The position numbers and the translations under genes are program-made. Source: Novosphingobium subterraneum (GTDB lineage: Bacteria; Pseudomonadota; Alphaproteobacteria; Sphingomonadales; Sphingomonadaceae). From it: 57,567 nt of DNA. Under the pieces are notes generated by a model. The model was not told the DNA's origin, did no database searches, and worked only from the letters and a program-made list of their open reading frames with translations. The first letter of the stretch is position 1. Each line of letters starts with the position of its first letter. The stretch covers positions 1-57,567 of the forward strand of contig NZ_JRVC01000027.1 in the NCBI RefSeq assembly GCF_000807925.1, given 5' to 3'. This document shows positions 31,863 to 41,589 of this stretch, one piece after another.

Positions 31863-32852
31863 TTATTTGCAGGCGACGTCGAATGACTGGAGATCGATCG
31901 CGAGTTCGACCGGGCCTGAATAGCTTCGGCTGATGCCTTCGCGCAGTCGGGCCTCGTAATGGGCAAGCGGTGCCGGCGGGATGGCGAAGTGCGTCAGAAC
32001 CAGCCTCGACACATTTGCCCTTGCGGCGAGGCCGCCAAGATCGACCGGCGTGATGTGATGCGTCGAGAGGTGCTTGCTCATGGACTGAAACAAGGCTTCG
32101 GGCATGTCGGGGCGCGTCTTGCGGATGGACGCAAGTATCGGATCGAGATCGATGACTTCGCTGACGAGCAAGTCGGTGCCGGTTGCGAGTTTCTCGAACG
32201 CTGTGCTCGGGCCAGTGTCACCGGAATAGGTGATCGATCGCGAGCCGAGCTGAAACCGGTAGCTGAGCGAAATTGCCCGGTCGGGCTTCCCTGAGGCCGA
32301 TTCATCGTAATGGGAATTCTCGATAGCAGAGATTTTCACGTTGCCCGCCCAGACCTGATCGCCCGACCGCAATTCGACGACTTTTACGGTCTCCGTCGGG
32401 GGGGTGCTCTTTTGCCCGAGCCCGAAACCTACGCGCGACTGCGGGCCCATTGTGGTAATGATCCCGTCCACAATCTCGCGCGTGCCGGGCGGGCCATAAA
32501 TGGTCAACTGGCCAGGCATGTTGTTCATCCAGCGCAGGCCTATGACCGCAGGCAGTCCGCCAGTATGATCCATGTGGTGATGACTGATGAATACGGCATT
32601 GATGCGAGTCAGATCAAGGCCGCGACGTGCAAGTTGCACCACCGTACCGTCACCAGCATCCACCAGTGCGGAGAAGTCATCGGCGGTGAGCAGGTTGGCA
32701 GGTTCTGATCGGTCAGGGGTCGGCACCGGCCCACCCGCGGTTCCCAGCGTCATCCATCGCAATGGCGGACAGGTTTCAGCCGCAGCAGCCTGTTGTGCAC
32801 ACAGGCAGGCAAGCGCCGCGAGCGCAGCCGAAACACATGCTCTGATGGCCAT
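31863..32852 (-). CDS. Exported metallo-beta-lactamase-fold hydrolase
   Basis: 329 aa from ATG 32852 (a GTG at 32855 is also in frame). The signal peptide AIRACVSAALAALACLCAQQ ends near AAAAE, so it is periplasmic. The zinc motif is FISHHHMDHTGG; further ligands are Asp in SYSGDTGPSTAF-like ITYSGDTGPST and His in LVLTHFAIPP. The layout (RNase Z-like, with APANLL-like leader) matches the arylsulfatase/MBL group of alphaproteobacteria. Substrate unknown. Convergent with the SDR gene, 21 bases away. Confidence 0.85.
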   Translation of the reverse strand: MAIRACVSAALAALACLCAQQAAAAETCPPLRWMTLGTAGGPVPTPDRSEPANLLTADDFSALVDAGDGTVVQLARRGLDLTRINAVFISHHHMDHTGGLPAVIGLRWMNNMPGQLTIYGPPGTREIVDGIITTMGPQSRVGFGLGQKSTPPTETVKVVELRSGDQVWAGNVKISAIENSHYDESASGKPDRAISLSYRFQLGSRSITYSGDTGPSTAFEKLATGTDLLVSEVIDLDPILASIRKTRPDMPEALFQSMSKHLSTHHITPVDLGGLAARANVSRLVLTHFAIPPAPLAHYEARLREGISRSYSGPVELAIDLQSFDVACK

Positions 32853-32948
32853 CACGAAAATCCTCTCACCGATACGTTATCTGGCCGCCTTCATCCCGGG
32901 ATTGCGGGCGCTTTACAATCCCGGGAGTTCCAGACGCAGCAAACCGGT

Positions 32949-34061
32949 TTAAAATACCACGACCGAGCGGATCGACTTGCCGGCGTGCATCAGGTCGAAT
33001 GCGGTGTTGATGTCCTCAAGGCCCATGACGTGGGTGATCATGGGGTCGATCTCGATTTTGCCGGTCATGTACATGTCAACGATCTTGGGCACGTCGGTGC
33101 GGCCCTTGGCGCCGCCGAATGCGGTGCCGCGCCAGTTGCGACCAGTGACGAGCTGGAACGGGCGGGTGCTGATTTCCTTGCCGGCTTCGGCCACGCCGAT
33201 GATGATGGAGGTGCCCCAGCCGCGGTGGCAGGCTTCCAGCGCGGTGCGCATGACTTCGGTGTTGCCGGTTGCGTCGAAGGTATAGTCGGCGCCGCCGTCG
33301 GTCATCTGGACGATCTTGGCCACGGTGTCCTCGCGGCTCATGCCCTTCGAGTTGAGGAAGTCGGTCATGCCGAACTTGCGGCCCCATTCCTCGCGATCGG
33401 GGTTGATGTCGACGCCGATGATCTTGTTGGCGCCGGCAAGGCGCGCGCCCTGGATCACGTTGAGGCCGATGCCGCCGAGACCGAAGACCACGACGTTGTC
33501 ACCCACCTGGACCTTGGCAGTGTTGACGACGGCGCCGACGCCCGTCGTCACGCCGCAGCCGATGTAGCAGGCCGACTGGAACGGCGCGTCCTCGCGGATC
33601 TTCGCCACCGCGATCTCTGGCAGGACGGTGAAGTTCGAGAAGGTGGAGCAACCCATGTAGTGGAAGATGGTCTGCCCCTTGTAGGAGAAGCGGCTGGTGC
33701 CATCGGGCATCAGGCCCTGCCCCTGCGTGGCGCGGATCGCGGTGCACAGGTTGGTCTTGCCCGAGAGGCAGCTTTTGCACTGGCGGCATTCCGGCGTGTA
33801 GAGCGGGATCACGTGATCGCCGGGCTTTACCGAGGTGACGCCGGGGCCGACTTCACGCACCACGCCCGCACCTTCATGGCCGAGCACGCTGGGGAAGATG
33901 CCTTCGCTGTCGAAGCCATCGAGCGTGTAGGCGTCGGTATGGCAGACGCCGGTGGCCATGATTTCGACCAGAACCTCGCCCGCCTTGGGGCCTTCGAGAT
34001 CGAGCTCGACGATTTCGAGCGGCTGCTTGGGCGCGAACGCTACGGCGGCGCGGGTCTTCAT
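32949..34061 (-). CDS. frmA: S-(hydroxymethyl)glutathione dehydrogenase / class III alcohol dehydrogenase
   Basis: 370 aa. It oxidises S-hydroxymethylglutathione (formaldehyde plus glutathione) with NAD+, and can reduce S-nitrosoglutathione. Signatures: ATGVCHTDAYTLDGFDSEG, GHEGAGVVREVG, structural zinc CRQCKSCLSGKTNLC, catalytic zinc GCGVTTGVGAVVNTAKV and NAD site GLGGIGLNVIQGARLAGA. Highly conserved family length. No S-formylglutathione hydrolase gene follows. It is divergent from a LysR gene, not the usual FrmR repressor, across 99 bases that hold both promoters. Confidence 0.96.
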   Translation of the reverse strand: MKTRAAVAFAPKQPLEIVELDLEGPKAGEVLVEIMATGVCHTDAYTLDGFDSEGIFPSVLGHEGAGVVREVGPGVTSVKPGDHVIPLYTPECRQCKSCLSGKTNLCTAIRATQGQGLMPDGTSRFSYKGQTIFHYMGCSTFSNFTVLPEIAVAKIREDAPFQSACYIGCGVTTGVGAVVNTAKVQVGDNVVVFGLGGIGLNVIQGARLAGANKIIGVDINPDREEWGRKFGMTDFLNSKGMSREDTVAKIVQMTDGGADYTFDATGNTEVMRTALEACHRGWGTSIIIGVAEAGKEISTRPFQLVTGRNWRGTAFGGAKGRTDVPKIVDMYMTGKIEIDPMITHVMGLEDINTAFDLMHAGKSIRSVVVF

Positions 34062-34160
34062 GGTGTCCGGTCTCCCTTTGGATGTGGCGGCGCGTTAGCA
34101 TAATTGCTACTGCAGTGTTAAATTGCACAATATGCGAAACACTGTTGCAAGACGAGAATA

Positions 34161-35048
34161 ATGAGCAATCGCTGGGACGGGATAGATGAAGTGGTAGCGG
34201 TTGCCGATACCGGCACCTTCGTGGCGGCGGCAAAGCGGCTGGGGACATCGACTTCCCACGTGAGCCGGGCCGTGGCGCGGCTGGAGCAGAGCCTTGGCGC
34301 GCAGTTCTTCCACCGCACGACGCGGGCTGTCAGCCTGACCGACACCGGGCGCACGCTGGTCGACCAGTTTCGCCGCCTGATTGCCGAGCGCGACGAGGCG
34401 ATTGCCATGCTCGACTTGCAGGGCGAACCGCAGGGCCACTTGCGCATCACCTGCCCGACCGCGCTGGGCGAGCGCTTCGTTGCGCCGATCGTGCGCGCCT
34501 ATGTGCAGGATTATCCGAAGCTTTCGGTGGACCTTGACCTCTCGAACCGCGTGGTTGAGCTGGTCTCGGAAGGGTACGATCTGGCCATTCGCACCGGCAC
34601 CCTGCCGGACAGCCGCCTGATCCGCACGCAGATCGCCACGCGCGGGATCGTCACTTGCGCTTCGCCGGCGTACCTGGCCGCGCATGGCACGCCCGAGACG
34701 GTGGACGACCTCGAGGCGCATGACTGCATCCCCGCGACGCTCGACATGTGGCGCTATCTGGTGGACGGCGAAGTGCGCACGGTGCGACCACGGGGGCGCT
34801 GGCGGTGCAGCAACGGGACAGCGGTCTTCGATGCGGCGATGGCGGGGTTGGGCCTGTGCCAGTTGCCCGAATTCTACGTGAGCAGGGCGATTGCCGAAGG
34901 CGCGCTGGTCGAAGTCCTGTCGCAGTTCAGGCCCGAGGTCGATCCGATCTGGGCGGTCTACCCGCAGCGGCGGCACTTGCTGCCCAAGGTTCAACGGATC
35001 ATCGAAAAACTGCGGCGCGAACTGGCCCCGGCAATGGCGGCGGGTTGA
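34161..35048 (+). CDS. LysR-family regulator divergent from frmA
   Basis: 295 aa from ATG 34161. The HTH reads VADTGTFVAAAKRLGTSTSH with VSRAVARLEQSLGAQFFHRT, then TTRAVSLTDTG. The effector domain contains LDLSNRVVELVSEGYDLAIR, typical of the CrgA/YafC-like LysR branch. Likely autoregulated and a candidate controller of frmA. The AT-rich gap has an interrupted repeat (GCATAATTGC and GCACAATATGC) that may be the operator. Confidence 0.88.
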   Translation: MSNRWDGIDEVVAVADTGTFVAAAKRLGTSTSHVSRAVARLEQSLGAQFFHRTTRAVSLTDTGRTLVDQFRRLIAERDEAIAMLDLQGEPQGHLRITCPTALGERFVAPIVRAYVQDYPKLSVDLDLSNRVVELVSEGYDLAIRTGTLPDSRLIRTQIATRGIVTCASPAYLAAHGTPETVDDLEAHDCIPATLDMWRYLVDGEVRTVRPRGRWRCSNGTAVFDAAMAGLGLCQLPEFYVSRAIAEGALVEVLSQFRPEVDPIWAVYPQRRHLLPKVQRIIEKLRRELAPAMAAG

Positions 35049-35165
35049 AATGGCGCGCGTTCTGTGAGAACGTTCACAGGAATAGCTATGCAACAAGCAT
35101 GACAAGGCTGTCAGCGGTGGCTAGAACGCGCGATACGCCAAATATGGCTGGGTGAGGAGAGATAC

Positions 35166-36446
35166 GTGGCAGGCAGCAATGCACATTCAGGTTCGCAGAG
35201 GGCCGCGTTCATCGCGGTTACCGTGCTGTTCTTTGCCTGGGGTTTCATCACCTCGCTGATCGATCCGCTCGTCGCCGCAGTGAAGGGCATCTTCACGCTG
35301 ACCACGCTGGAAGCACAGCTTTCGGCCTTTGCCTTCTTTATCGCCTATGGCGTGATGAGCTTCCCGGCGGCAGCGATCATCGGACGCCTGCGAGCCGTTC
35401 CGGCGATCCTGCTGGCGCTGGCAACGATGGTCGTGGCCTGCCTTGTGATGCTTGCTGCGGCCAACATCGCGTCATACCCGCTGGTGCTGACCGGACTGTT
35501 CATGCTCGCTGCGGGCATCACGGTGCTGCAGGTTGCCGCGAACCCGCTGGCCGCAGCGCTCGGCAAGCCCGAAGGCAGCCATTTCCGACTCACGCTTTCG
35601 CAGACGTTCAATTCGTTCGGCACCTTCCTTGGCCCGGCCCTTGGCGCATCGCTGTTTCTCAAGGGCGTGGAGGTTTCCGAAGGCACCGCGTTGACGCCTG
35701 AAGTGCGCGAGGCGGCGCTGGCCGGGATCGACCGCGCCTACTTCTGGATCTGCGGACTGCTGATCGTGCTGCTGGGGTTCTTCTTCGTGAACCGCGCGCG
35801 CATTTCGGCGGCGGCCCCTCCAGCGCAGCCGACCGGCGGCATCGGCGCTCTGCTCGGCCAGGCGTTCTCGTCGCGCTGGGCGGTGCTGGGTGCGGCTGCG
35901 ATCTTCATCTACGTGGGCGCGGAAGTGACCATCGGCACGCAGATGGCGTTCTACCTCAACAACCCGGGCATCTGGAATGTAAGCCTCGAACAGGCGGGCA
36001 AGGCCGTTTCGTTCTACTGGGGTGGCGCCATGGTTGGCCGCGCGATCGGCACGGTGCTGCTCGCCCGCTTCCCGGCGGCACGGCTGATGACCCTGTTTGC
36101 TGCGATTGCCGCGGCCATGTGCGCCTATCTGTTCCTCGTCGGCGGCGTTTCGGCGGGATACGTGGCGCTGGCGATCGGGCTGTTCAATTCGATCATGTTC
36201 CCGGTGATCTTCACGCTGACGCTGGAGCGTTCCTCGGCCAGCGAAGAGGCGACCTCGGGGCTGCTGTGCACCGGCATCATCGGGGGCGCGCTGATCCCGG
36301 CGCTGGCCGGTGGAGTGACGGATGCGGCTGGCATCTTCGCTTCGTTCCTTGTGCCGCTGGTTTGCTACGTGCTGCTGGTCGTGTTTGCCGCGAGCGCGGC
36401 AAAGGCGCCGATCCTGCGCCGCGCAAGTGGCGAAAGCATGCACTGA
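35166..36446 (+). CDS. FucP-like sugar MFS transporter
   Basis: 426 aa from GTG 35166, preceded by GAGGAGAG. Twelve predicted membrane helices. The N-terminal TVLFFAWGFITSLIDPLVAA and SAFAFFIAYGVMSFPAA are typical of the FHS/FucP proton-sugar symporters, as are LFMLAAGITVLQVAANPLAA and the helix-5 GSHFRLTLSQTFNSFGTFLG. Imports a sugar such as fucose, glucose or a related hexose; the substrate is not resolved. A strong terminator follows the stop. No sugar catabolic genes are adjacent. Confidence 0.88.
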   Translation: MAGSNAHSGSQRAAFIAVTVLFFAWGFITSLIDPLVAAVKGIFTLTTLEAQLSAFAFFIAYGVMSFPAAAIIGRLRAVPAILLALATMVVACLVMLAAANIASYPLVLTGLFMLAAGITVLQVAANPLAAALGKPEGSHFRLTLSQTFNSFGTFLGPALGASLFLKGVEVSEGTALTPEVREAALAGIDRAYFWICGLLIVLLGFFFVNRARISAAAPPAQPTGGIGALLGQAFSSRWAVLGAAAIFIYVGAEVTIGTQMAFYLNNPGIWNVSLEQAGKAVSFYWGGAMVGRAIGTVLLARFPAARLMTLFAAIAAAMCAYLFLVGGVSAGYVALAIGLFNSIMFPVIFTLTLERSSASEEATSGLLCTGIIGGALIPALAGGVTDAAGIFASFLVPLVCYVLLVVFAASAAKAPILRRASGESMH

Positions 36447-36476
36447 TCCGCATTACCTGACGACACGAGAACACGT

Positions 36477-36511
36477 CGGCCCCGGTCCTTGCGCCGGGGC
36501 CGAATTTTTTT
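36477..36511 (+). terminator. Rho-independent terminator after the sugar transporter
   Basis: A GC-rich stem CGGCCCCGG/CCGGGGCCG (36477-36485 and 36494-36502) with a short loop is followed by AA and seven T. It is the clearest intrinsic terminator in the window, 31 bases past the transporter stop. Confidence 0.92.
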
Positions 36512-36585
36512 GGCCGCCCGAGGCCGTGCGTGCCGTAGCGTAAGGGCCTCGTTCCGGCTCGGACCGGGCGCCCACCCCCTTTCCC

Positions 36586-36595
36586 TTTACGTAAA
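36586..36595. promoter_or_regulatory. Palindrome TTTACGTAAA upstream of the second CoA operon
   Basis: TTTACGTAAA is a perfect 10-bp palindrome, 76 bases before the thioesterase ATG. MerR-type LiuR sites described by comparative genomics for branched-chain acid catabolism in Proteobacteria are built from similar TTACGT/ACGTAA halves (recalled, not checked). It could be the operator for the 36.7-43.6 kb operon. Confidence 0.35.
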
Positions 36596-36671
36596 CTTCC
36601 ACTAGCTCTTGGGTCACAGAGTCGTTCCAGCGACAGGCGACCGGGAGAGAGCATTGGAAGCTGCAATCGGC

Positions 36672-37454
36672 ATGGACGCACAAGCGATCGGCACAATCGC
36701 GAAAGGGCTGGCGGGAGCCGGTCCCGACTTTTCCGTGCGCGGCGTTGACGGCTGGCTGCAGGGGCGCACGATGTATGGCGGGGCATCCTCGTTCCTCGCC
36801 TATGCCGCGGCCCGCAAGGCGCGGCCCGACCTGCCGCCGTTGCGCGGGGGCCAGATCAGCTTCCTCGCCCCGGTGGGGTCCGACCTGGACATCACCGTAG
36901 CAAGCCTGCGCGAAGGCAAGAGCGTGGCCAACATCCAGACCGACATGACAAGCGGGGGCACGCTGGCGCATCGTGCCGCGTGGGTATTCGGCAGTGCGCG
37001 GCCATCGAACGGATCGGTCACGCCGCAGCGCGCGGAAAACTTCATATCCCATACCGAGATGGAGGAACTGGGTTCGCCCGAGGGGCTGCACTTCATCCAG
37101 AAATTCGAACTGCGCCGCGGCGAGGCAAAGGAAGATCGGCGTCCGGGCGTTGTGCGGCGCTGGGTGCGTCTGCGCGACCGTACCGAACTGGATCCCATCG
37201 GAGAGCTGGTGCTGATCGGCGATACTCTGCCGCCCGGATCGATGCGCGCGATGGAGCGCAGAGGCCCGATCAGCTCGATCAACTGGGCGTTCACCCTGCT
37301 GGGAGACTCCCCGCAAACGCGCGACGGCTGGTGGCTGCTCGAGACAGCTTCGAACCACATGGCCGAGGGCTTCAGCAGCGAGAGCTTGCGCATGTGGAAC
37401 GCCGACGGTGTGCAGGTGATGCACGGCCTGCAGAGCGTGGCAATCTTTGGCTGA
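36672..37454 (+). CDS. TesB-like acyl-CoA thioesterase
   Basis: 260 aa from ATG 36672; a TTG at 36654 directly behind GGGAGAG is a good alternative. It is a double-hotdog thioesterase: VDGWLQGRTMYGGASSFLAY, GQISFLAPVGSDLDITVASL, and LIGDTLPPGSMRAMERRG, SSINWAFTLLGD in the second half. Such enzymes release free acids from acyl-CoA. It is the first gene of a six-gene plus-strand operon for CoA-ester catabolism, 10 bases before the serine hydrolase. Confidence 0.85.
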   Translation: MDAQAIGTIAKGLAGAGPDFSVRGVDGWLQGRTMYGGASSFLAYAAARKARPDLPPLRGGQISFLAPVGSDLDITVASLREGKSVANIQTDMTSGGTLAHRAAWVFGSARPSNGSVTPQRAENFISHTEMEELGSPEGLHFIQKFELRRGEAKEDRRPGVVRRWVRLRDRTELDPIGELVLIGDTLPPGSMRAMERRGPISSINWAFTLLGDSPQTRDGWWLLETASNHMAEGFSSESLRMWNADGVQVMHGLQSVAIFG

Positions 37455-37464
37455 GGGGAAGGAC

Positions 37465-38697
37465 ATGGAACTGGCCGACGCGCAATCGCTGGGGTTCGAG
37501 CCTGACCGGCTGGACCGGATCGGAGCCTATCTCGACGAGCACTATATCGCCAGCGGGCGCTTGCCGGGGCTCGACGTGCTGGTCGCGCGCGATGGCGAGG
37601 CGGTCTATCGCCATACCGCGGGCCGCGCGCGCGAAGACGGTACGCCGATGGCTGCCGACACGATCTGCCGCATCGCCTCAATGACCAAGCCGCTGACGTC
37701 GGTGGCATTCATGATGCTGGTCGAGGAAGGCAAGGTTGCGCTCGACGATCCGGTGACGAAAGTGATCCCGGAGTTTGCCAGCCTTGGCGTCTATGCCGGA
37801 GGCGGCGGCGAGGTGGATTTCATGCCCGTCCGCCCCGCCCCGGTGATGCGCATGGTCGACCTGATCACGCACCAATCGGGGTTGACCTACGGCATCCAGA
37901 ACCGCACCAACGTGGACGCCGCCTATCGCAAGGCGCGGCTGGACGGGCACGCCAGCCTGCCCGGCAACGACCATTTCGTCGAGCAACTGGCCAAGTTGCC
38001 GCTGGAGTTCGAGCCGGGACAGGCGTGGAACTATTCGGTGGGCACCGACGTGCTGGGCGTGGTGGTGGCGCGGCTTTCGGGGATGAACCTTGGCGAGTTC
38101 CTGCGCACACGCATCTTCCATCCGCTGGGCATGGTCGACACCGGGTTCCATTGCCCCGACGACAAGGCGCATCGGCTTGCCGATGCCTGGGCCTACCAGG
38201 CCGGGCAGCCGCCGCAGTTGTTCGATCCCGCCGAGAAATCGGGCACGCGCCGGGTGCCACGCTTCGAAAGCGGAGGCGGTGGGTTGCTTTCCACGACCGC
38301 CGATTACCACCGCTTCTGCCGCATGCTCGTGAACGGCGGCGCGGCAGACGGGGTGCGTATCCTCAGCCCCAAGACGCTCCAGTTGATGACCGCCAACCAC
38401 CTGCCCGGCGGCGCGGATCTGACGCAGGTGTCCAAGGCACTGTTCAGCGAGGCCTACAACGCGGGCGCTGGATTCGGCCTTGGCTTCGGCATGACCATCG
38501 ACCCGGCGAAGGCGCTGGTGCCGGGGTCAGCCGGCGAGTTCTACTGGGGCGGCATCTTTTCGACCGCGTTCTTCGTGGACCCGGTGGAGAAGGTCCACGC
38601 GGTCTTCATGACCCAGCTCTACCCTTCGTTCATCTATCCCATCCGGCGTCAGTTGAAGACGCTGATCTACAGCGCGCTGGCCACCAGCCGCGCCTGA
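37465..38697 (+). CDS. Beta-lactamase-fold serine hydrolase (esterase type)
   Basis: 410 aa from ATG 37465, behind GGGGAAGG. Class C beta-lactamase/esterase fold: nucleophile in IASMTKPLTSVAFMML (S-x-x-K), Tyr in WNYSVGTDVLGVVVARL, and the third motif region FYWGGIFSTAFFVDP (replacing KTG). No signal peptide, so it is probably cytoplasmic, favouring esterase or lactone/amide hydrolase activity over antibiotic resistance. Position inside a beta-oxidation operon suggests it de-esterifies the carbon source before CoA activation; inferred. Confidence 0.85.
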   Translation: MELADAQSLGFEPDRLDRIGAYLDEHYIASGRLPGLDVLVARDGEAVYRHTAGRAREDGTPMAADTICRIASMTKPLTSVAFMMLVEEGKVALDDPVTKVIPEFASLGVYAGGGGEVDFMPVRPAPVMRMVDLITHQSGLTYGIQNRTNVDAAYRKARLDGHASLPGNDHFVEQLAKLPLEFEPGQAWNYSVGTDVLGVVVARLSGMNLGEFLRTRIFHPLGMVDTGFHCPDDKAHRLADAWAYQAGQPPQLFDPAEKSGTRRVPRFESGGGGLLSTTADYHRFCRMLVNGGAADGVRILSPKTLQLMTANHLPGGADLTQVSKALFSEAYNAGAGFGLGFGMTIDPAKALVPGSAGEFYWGGIFSTAFFVDPVEKVHAVFMTQLYPSFIYPIRRQLKTLIYSALATSRA

Positions 38698-38720
38698 TCC
38701 AGCTTTAGGAGAGAACCACG

Positions 38721-39980
38721 ATGTCCGACCCCATCCCCGGTGCCAAGGAGCACATCGACGCCGCTCGGAAGCTGGCAGCGACCATCGACGATATCCCGGC
38801 TGACACGCAGCTGCTTCCCATCAACCGCGTCGGCGTGATCGGCGCTGGCACGATGGGCGGCGGCATCACCATGAACTTCCTGACGGCGGGCATTCCGGTG
38901 ATTATCGTGGAAATGACGCAGGAAGCGCTCGATCGCGGCGTTGCCACCATGCGCAAGAACTACGAGAACACCGTCAAGCGCGGAAAGATGGAGGCCGCAG
39001 ACGCCGAGGCCGCGATGGGCCGGCTGACGCCGACGCTGGACTTCGGGGCGCTGGCCGAGGCCGATCTGGTGATCGAGGCGGTCTATGAAAGCATGGACGT
39101 GAAGAAGGACGTGTTCGGCCGGCTCGACAAGGTGGCCAAGCCGGGCGCGATCCTCGCCTCCAACACCAGCTATCTCGACATCGACGAGATCGCCAGTGTC
39201 ACCTCGCGCCCGGAAGCGGTGCTGGGCATGCACTTCTTCTCGCCCGCCAACGTGATGAAGCTGCTTGAAGTCGTGCGCGGCAAGGCGACGGGCAAGGCGC
39301 AGCTGGCAACGGTGATGGCGCTTTCGGTGAAGATCGGGAAGGTGCCGGTGGTCTCGGGCGTGTGCCATGGCTTCATCGGCAACCGCATGCTCTCACCCCG
39401 TCAGGCGCAGGCCCATGCGCTGATCATGGAAGGCGCGAACTATTGGGACGTGGACGAGGCGCTGCTCGAATTCGGTTTCCCGATGGGGCCGTGGCAGATG
39501 GCCGATCTTGCCGGTGTGGACATCGGCTGGCACCGCGATCCCAATCGGATCGAGACATTGCGCGATGCGCTCTGCGCGGTCGGCCGCTGGGGGCAGAAGA
39601 CGAAGAAGGGCTTCTACGACTACGACGACAACCGCCAGCGTTCGCCTTCGGACGAAGTGAAGGCGATCATCGCCGATTTCGCCCAGAAGGAAGGCAAGCC
39701 ACAGCGCTCGATTGACAAGGACGAGATCCGCGAACGCCTGCTCTACCCCATGATCAGCGAAGGCGCACTGATCCTCGAGGAAGGCATTTCGCAGCGGGCG
39801 AGCGATATCGATACCGTCTGGCTCAACGGCTATGGCTGGCCTGCATGGACCGGCGGGCCGATGTTCTGGGCCGATCATATCGGGCTCGATACCGTGGTCG
39901 CGGGCCTGAAGAAGCACGGCCTTCCCGTCGCACCCCTGCTGGAGCGCAAGGCGGCTGCAGGCGAGAAGTTCAACGGCTGA
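38721..39980 (+). CDS. 3-Hydroxyacyl-CoA dehydrogenase
   Basis: 419 aa. It oxidises (S)-3-hydroxyacyl-CoA with NAD+. Rossmann motif GVIGAGTMGGGITMNFLTAG, catalytic His in LGMHFFSPANVMKLLEVVRG with its Glu partner, Asn in CHGFIGNRMLSPRQAQAHAL. The C-terminal half repeats the 3HCDH domain (FPMGPWQMADLAGVDIGW; ISEGALILEEGISQRASDID). It is a stand-alone protein without a hydratase domain, 23 bases after the serine hydrolase and 13 before the ligase. Confidence 0.92.
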   Translation: MSDPIPGAKEHIDAARKLAATIDDIPADTQLLPINRVGVIGAGTMGGGITMNFLTAGIPVIIVEMTQEALDRGVATMRKNYENTVKRGKMEAADAEAAMGRLTPTLDFGALAEADLVIEAVYESMDVKKDVFGRLDKVAKPGAILASNTSYLDIDEIASVTSRPEAVLGMHFFSPANVMKLLEVVRGKATGKAQLATVMALSVKIGKVPVVSGVCHGFIGNRMLSPRQAQAHALIMEGANYWDVDEALLEFGFPMGPWQMADLAGVDIGWHRDPNRIETLRDALCAVGRWGQKTKKGFYDYDDNRQRSPSDEVKAIIADFAQKEGKPQRSIDKDEIRERLLYPMISEGALILEEGISQRASDIDTVWLNGYGWPAWTGGPMFWADHIGLDTVVAGLKKHGLPVAPLLERKAAAGEKFNG

Positions 39981-39993
39981 CCGGAGAACTGCG

Positions 39994-41586
39994 ATGCGGA
40001 TCGAGGGTATCGTCGAGAGCGAGTTCACGCCGCTGAGCGACATTCTGCGCGCCCATGCCGCAAGGCGGGGTGATGCGGTGGCGCTGGCGGACGAGAACCG
40101 CACTGTCGGCTGGGCCGAGATGGACGCCCTGCTCGACCGCATCGCCACTGCCCTGCAGCGCGAGGGCGTGCAAAGGCACGAGCCTGTGGCCATCGCGGCA
40201 ATGAACGCGGTGACCACGGGCCTCGCTTTCCTCGGCGCGATCCGGGCAGGCGCGGTGGCAGCGCCGCTGACATCCACTGCGACGCCGGAAACGATCATCG
40301 CCATGCTTGAGGACAGCGGGAGCCGCGTTCTGCTGCTGGACAGGGAGATTTCGGACCGTCTCGCGCGGCTGGACCTGCCCGCCGGGGTCAAGCGCATCGC
40401 ACTGGACGATAGCGACGCCGGCGAACCGTTCAGCGCATGGATGGCCGAGGAAGGCGCGATGCCGGAAGAGCGCCCCCCCGCCCCCGGCGATCCGTTCAAC
40501 ATCATCTATTCCTCAGGCACCACCGGTGCACCAAAGGGCATCGTGCAGAGCCACAAGATGCGCCACGAATATGCCCGGCGCACCATCCCCGCAGGTTATG
40601 GCGACGATACGGCGGTGATCTGTTCGACCCCGCTCTATTCCAACACCACGCTGGTCAGCTTCCTTCCTGCCCTTACCGCAGGCGGCAAGGTTGTGCTGAT
40701 GCGCAAGTTCGATGCGCGCACGTTCCTTGACCTGTCGGAGCGCGAGCGGGTGACGCACGCCATGCTCGTGCCGGTGCAGTACCGGCGGATCATGGAAGTG
40801 CCCGACTTCGACCGCTTCGACCTGTCATCCTACAAGCTCAAGTCCTGCACCTCTGCGCCCTTCCCCGCATGGCTCAAGGCCGATGTGCTCAAGCGCTGGC
40901 CGGGTGGCCTTACCGATGGCTATGGCATGACCGAGGGCGGCGCGACGGCGATCCTGCTGGCGCACCTGCACCCGGACAAGTTGCACACCGTCGGCCAGCC
41001 CTCCCCCGGCCATATCATCAAGATCATCGACGAGGACGGCAACGAGCTGCCGCAAGGCGAAGTGGGCGAGATCGTCGGCCATTCGCCGATCATGATGAAC
41101 GGCTATCACAACAAGGCCGACAAGACCCGCGAGGTCGAGTGGTACGATGCCGAGGGACGCCGCTACATCCGCCACGGCGATGTCGGCAAGTTCGACGAGG
41201 ACGGCTTCCTGATCCTGATGGACCGCGCCAAGGACATGATCATCTCGGGCGGGTTCAACATCTACCCGAGCGACCTTGAAGCCGAGCTGACCCGGCAGAG
41301 CGCGGTGAAGGAAGCCGCTGTGGTGGGCGTGGCTTCGGATGCCTGGGGCGAAACGCCATTGGCGGTAGTCGTTCTGGCTGATCCTTCGGCCGACCCCCAG
41401 GCCGTCCTGGCAGAAGCCAACAGACACTTGGGCAAGACGCAGCGCATTTCCGCGATCGAAGTGGTGGATGAACTTCCCCGCAGCCCGATCGGCAAGGTGC
41501 TCAAGCGCGAATTGCGCGACAGGTTCGGCGGCAATCCCATCCTCGCCGCCACATCGCTTGAAAAAACATCCCCAGCAGGAGCTTGA
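39994..41586 (+). CDS. Acyl-CoA synthetase (AMP-forming)
   Basis: 530 aa. It activates a carboxylic acid with ATP and CoA via an acyl-adenylate. P-loop YSSGTTGAPKG, GYGMTEGGATAILL, RYIRHGDVGKFDEDGFLILM, and the C-terminal Lys in LPRSPIGKVLKREL. Together with the thiolase and dehydrogenase it forms the activation step of the operon. The pocket cannot be read for a specific chain. Starts 13 bases after the hydroxyacyl-CoA dehydrogenase and ends 3 bases before the thiolase. Confidence 0.92.
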   Translation: MRIEGIVESEFTPLSDILRAHAARRGDAVALADENRTVGWAEMDALLDRIATALQREGVQRHEPVAIAAMNAVTTGLAFLGAIRAGAVAAPLTSTATPETIIAMLEDSGSRVLLLDREISDRLARLDLPAGVKRIALDDSDAGEPFSAWMAEEGAMPEERPPAPGDPFNIIYSSGTTGAPKGIVQSHKMRHEYARRTIPAGYGDDTAVICSTPLYSNTTLVSFLPALTAGGKVVLMRKFDARTFLDLSERERVTHAMLVPVQYRRIMEVPDFDRFDLSSYKLKSCTSAPFPAWLKADVLKRWPGGLTDGYGMTEGGATAILLAHLHPDKLHTVGQPSPGHIIKIIDEDGNELPQGEVGEIVGHSPIMMNGYHNKADKTREVEWYDAEGRRYIRHGDVGKFDEDGFLILMDRAKDMIISGGFNIYPSDLEAELTRQSAVKEAAVVGVASDAWGETPLAVVVLADPSADPQAVLAEANRHLGKTQRISAIEVVDELPRSPIGKVLKRELRDRFGGNPILAATSLEKTSPAGA

Positions 41587-41589
41587 ACC

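Noticed and set aside
37465..38697. Antibiotic-resistance beta-lactamase
   Set aside because: No signal peptide and the gene is embedded in a CoA-catabolic operon; the fold is shared with many esterases.
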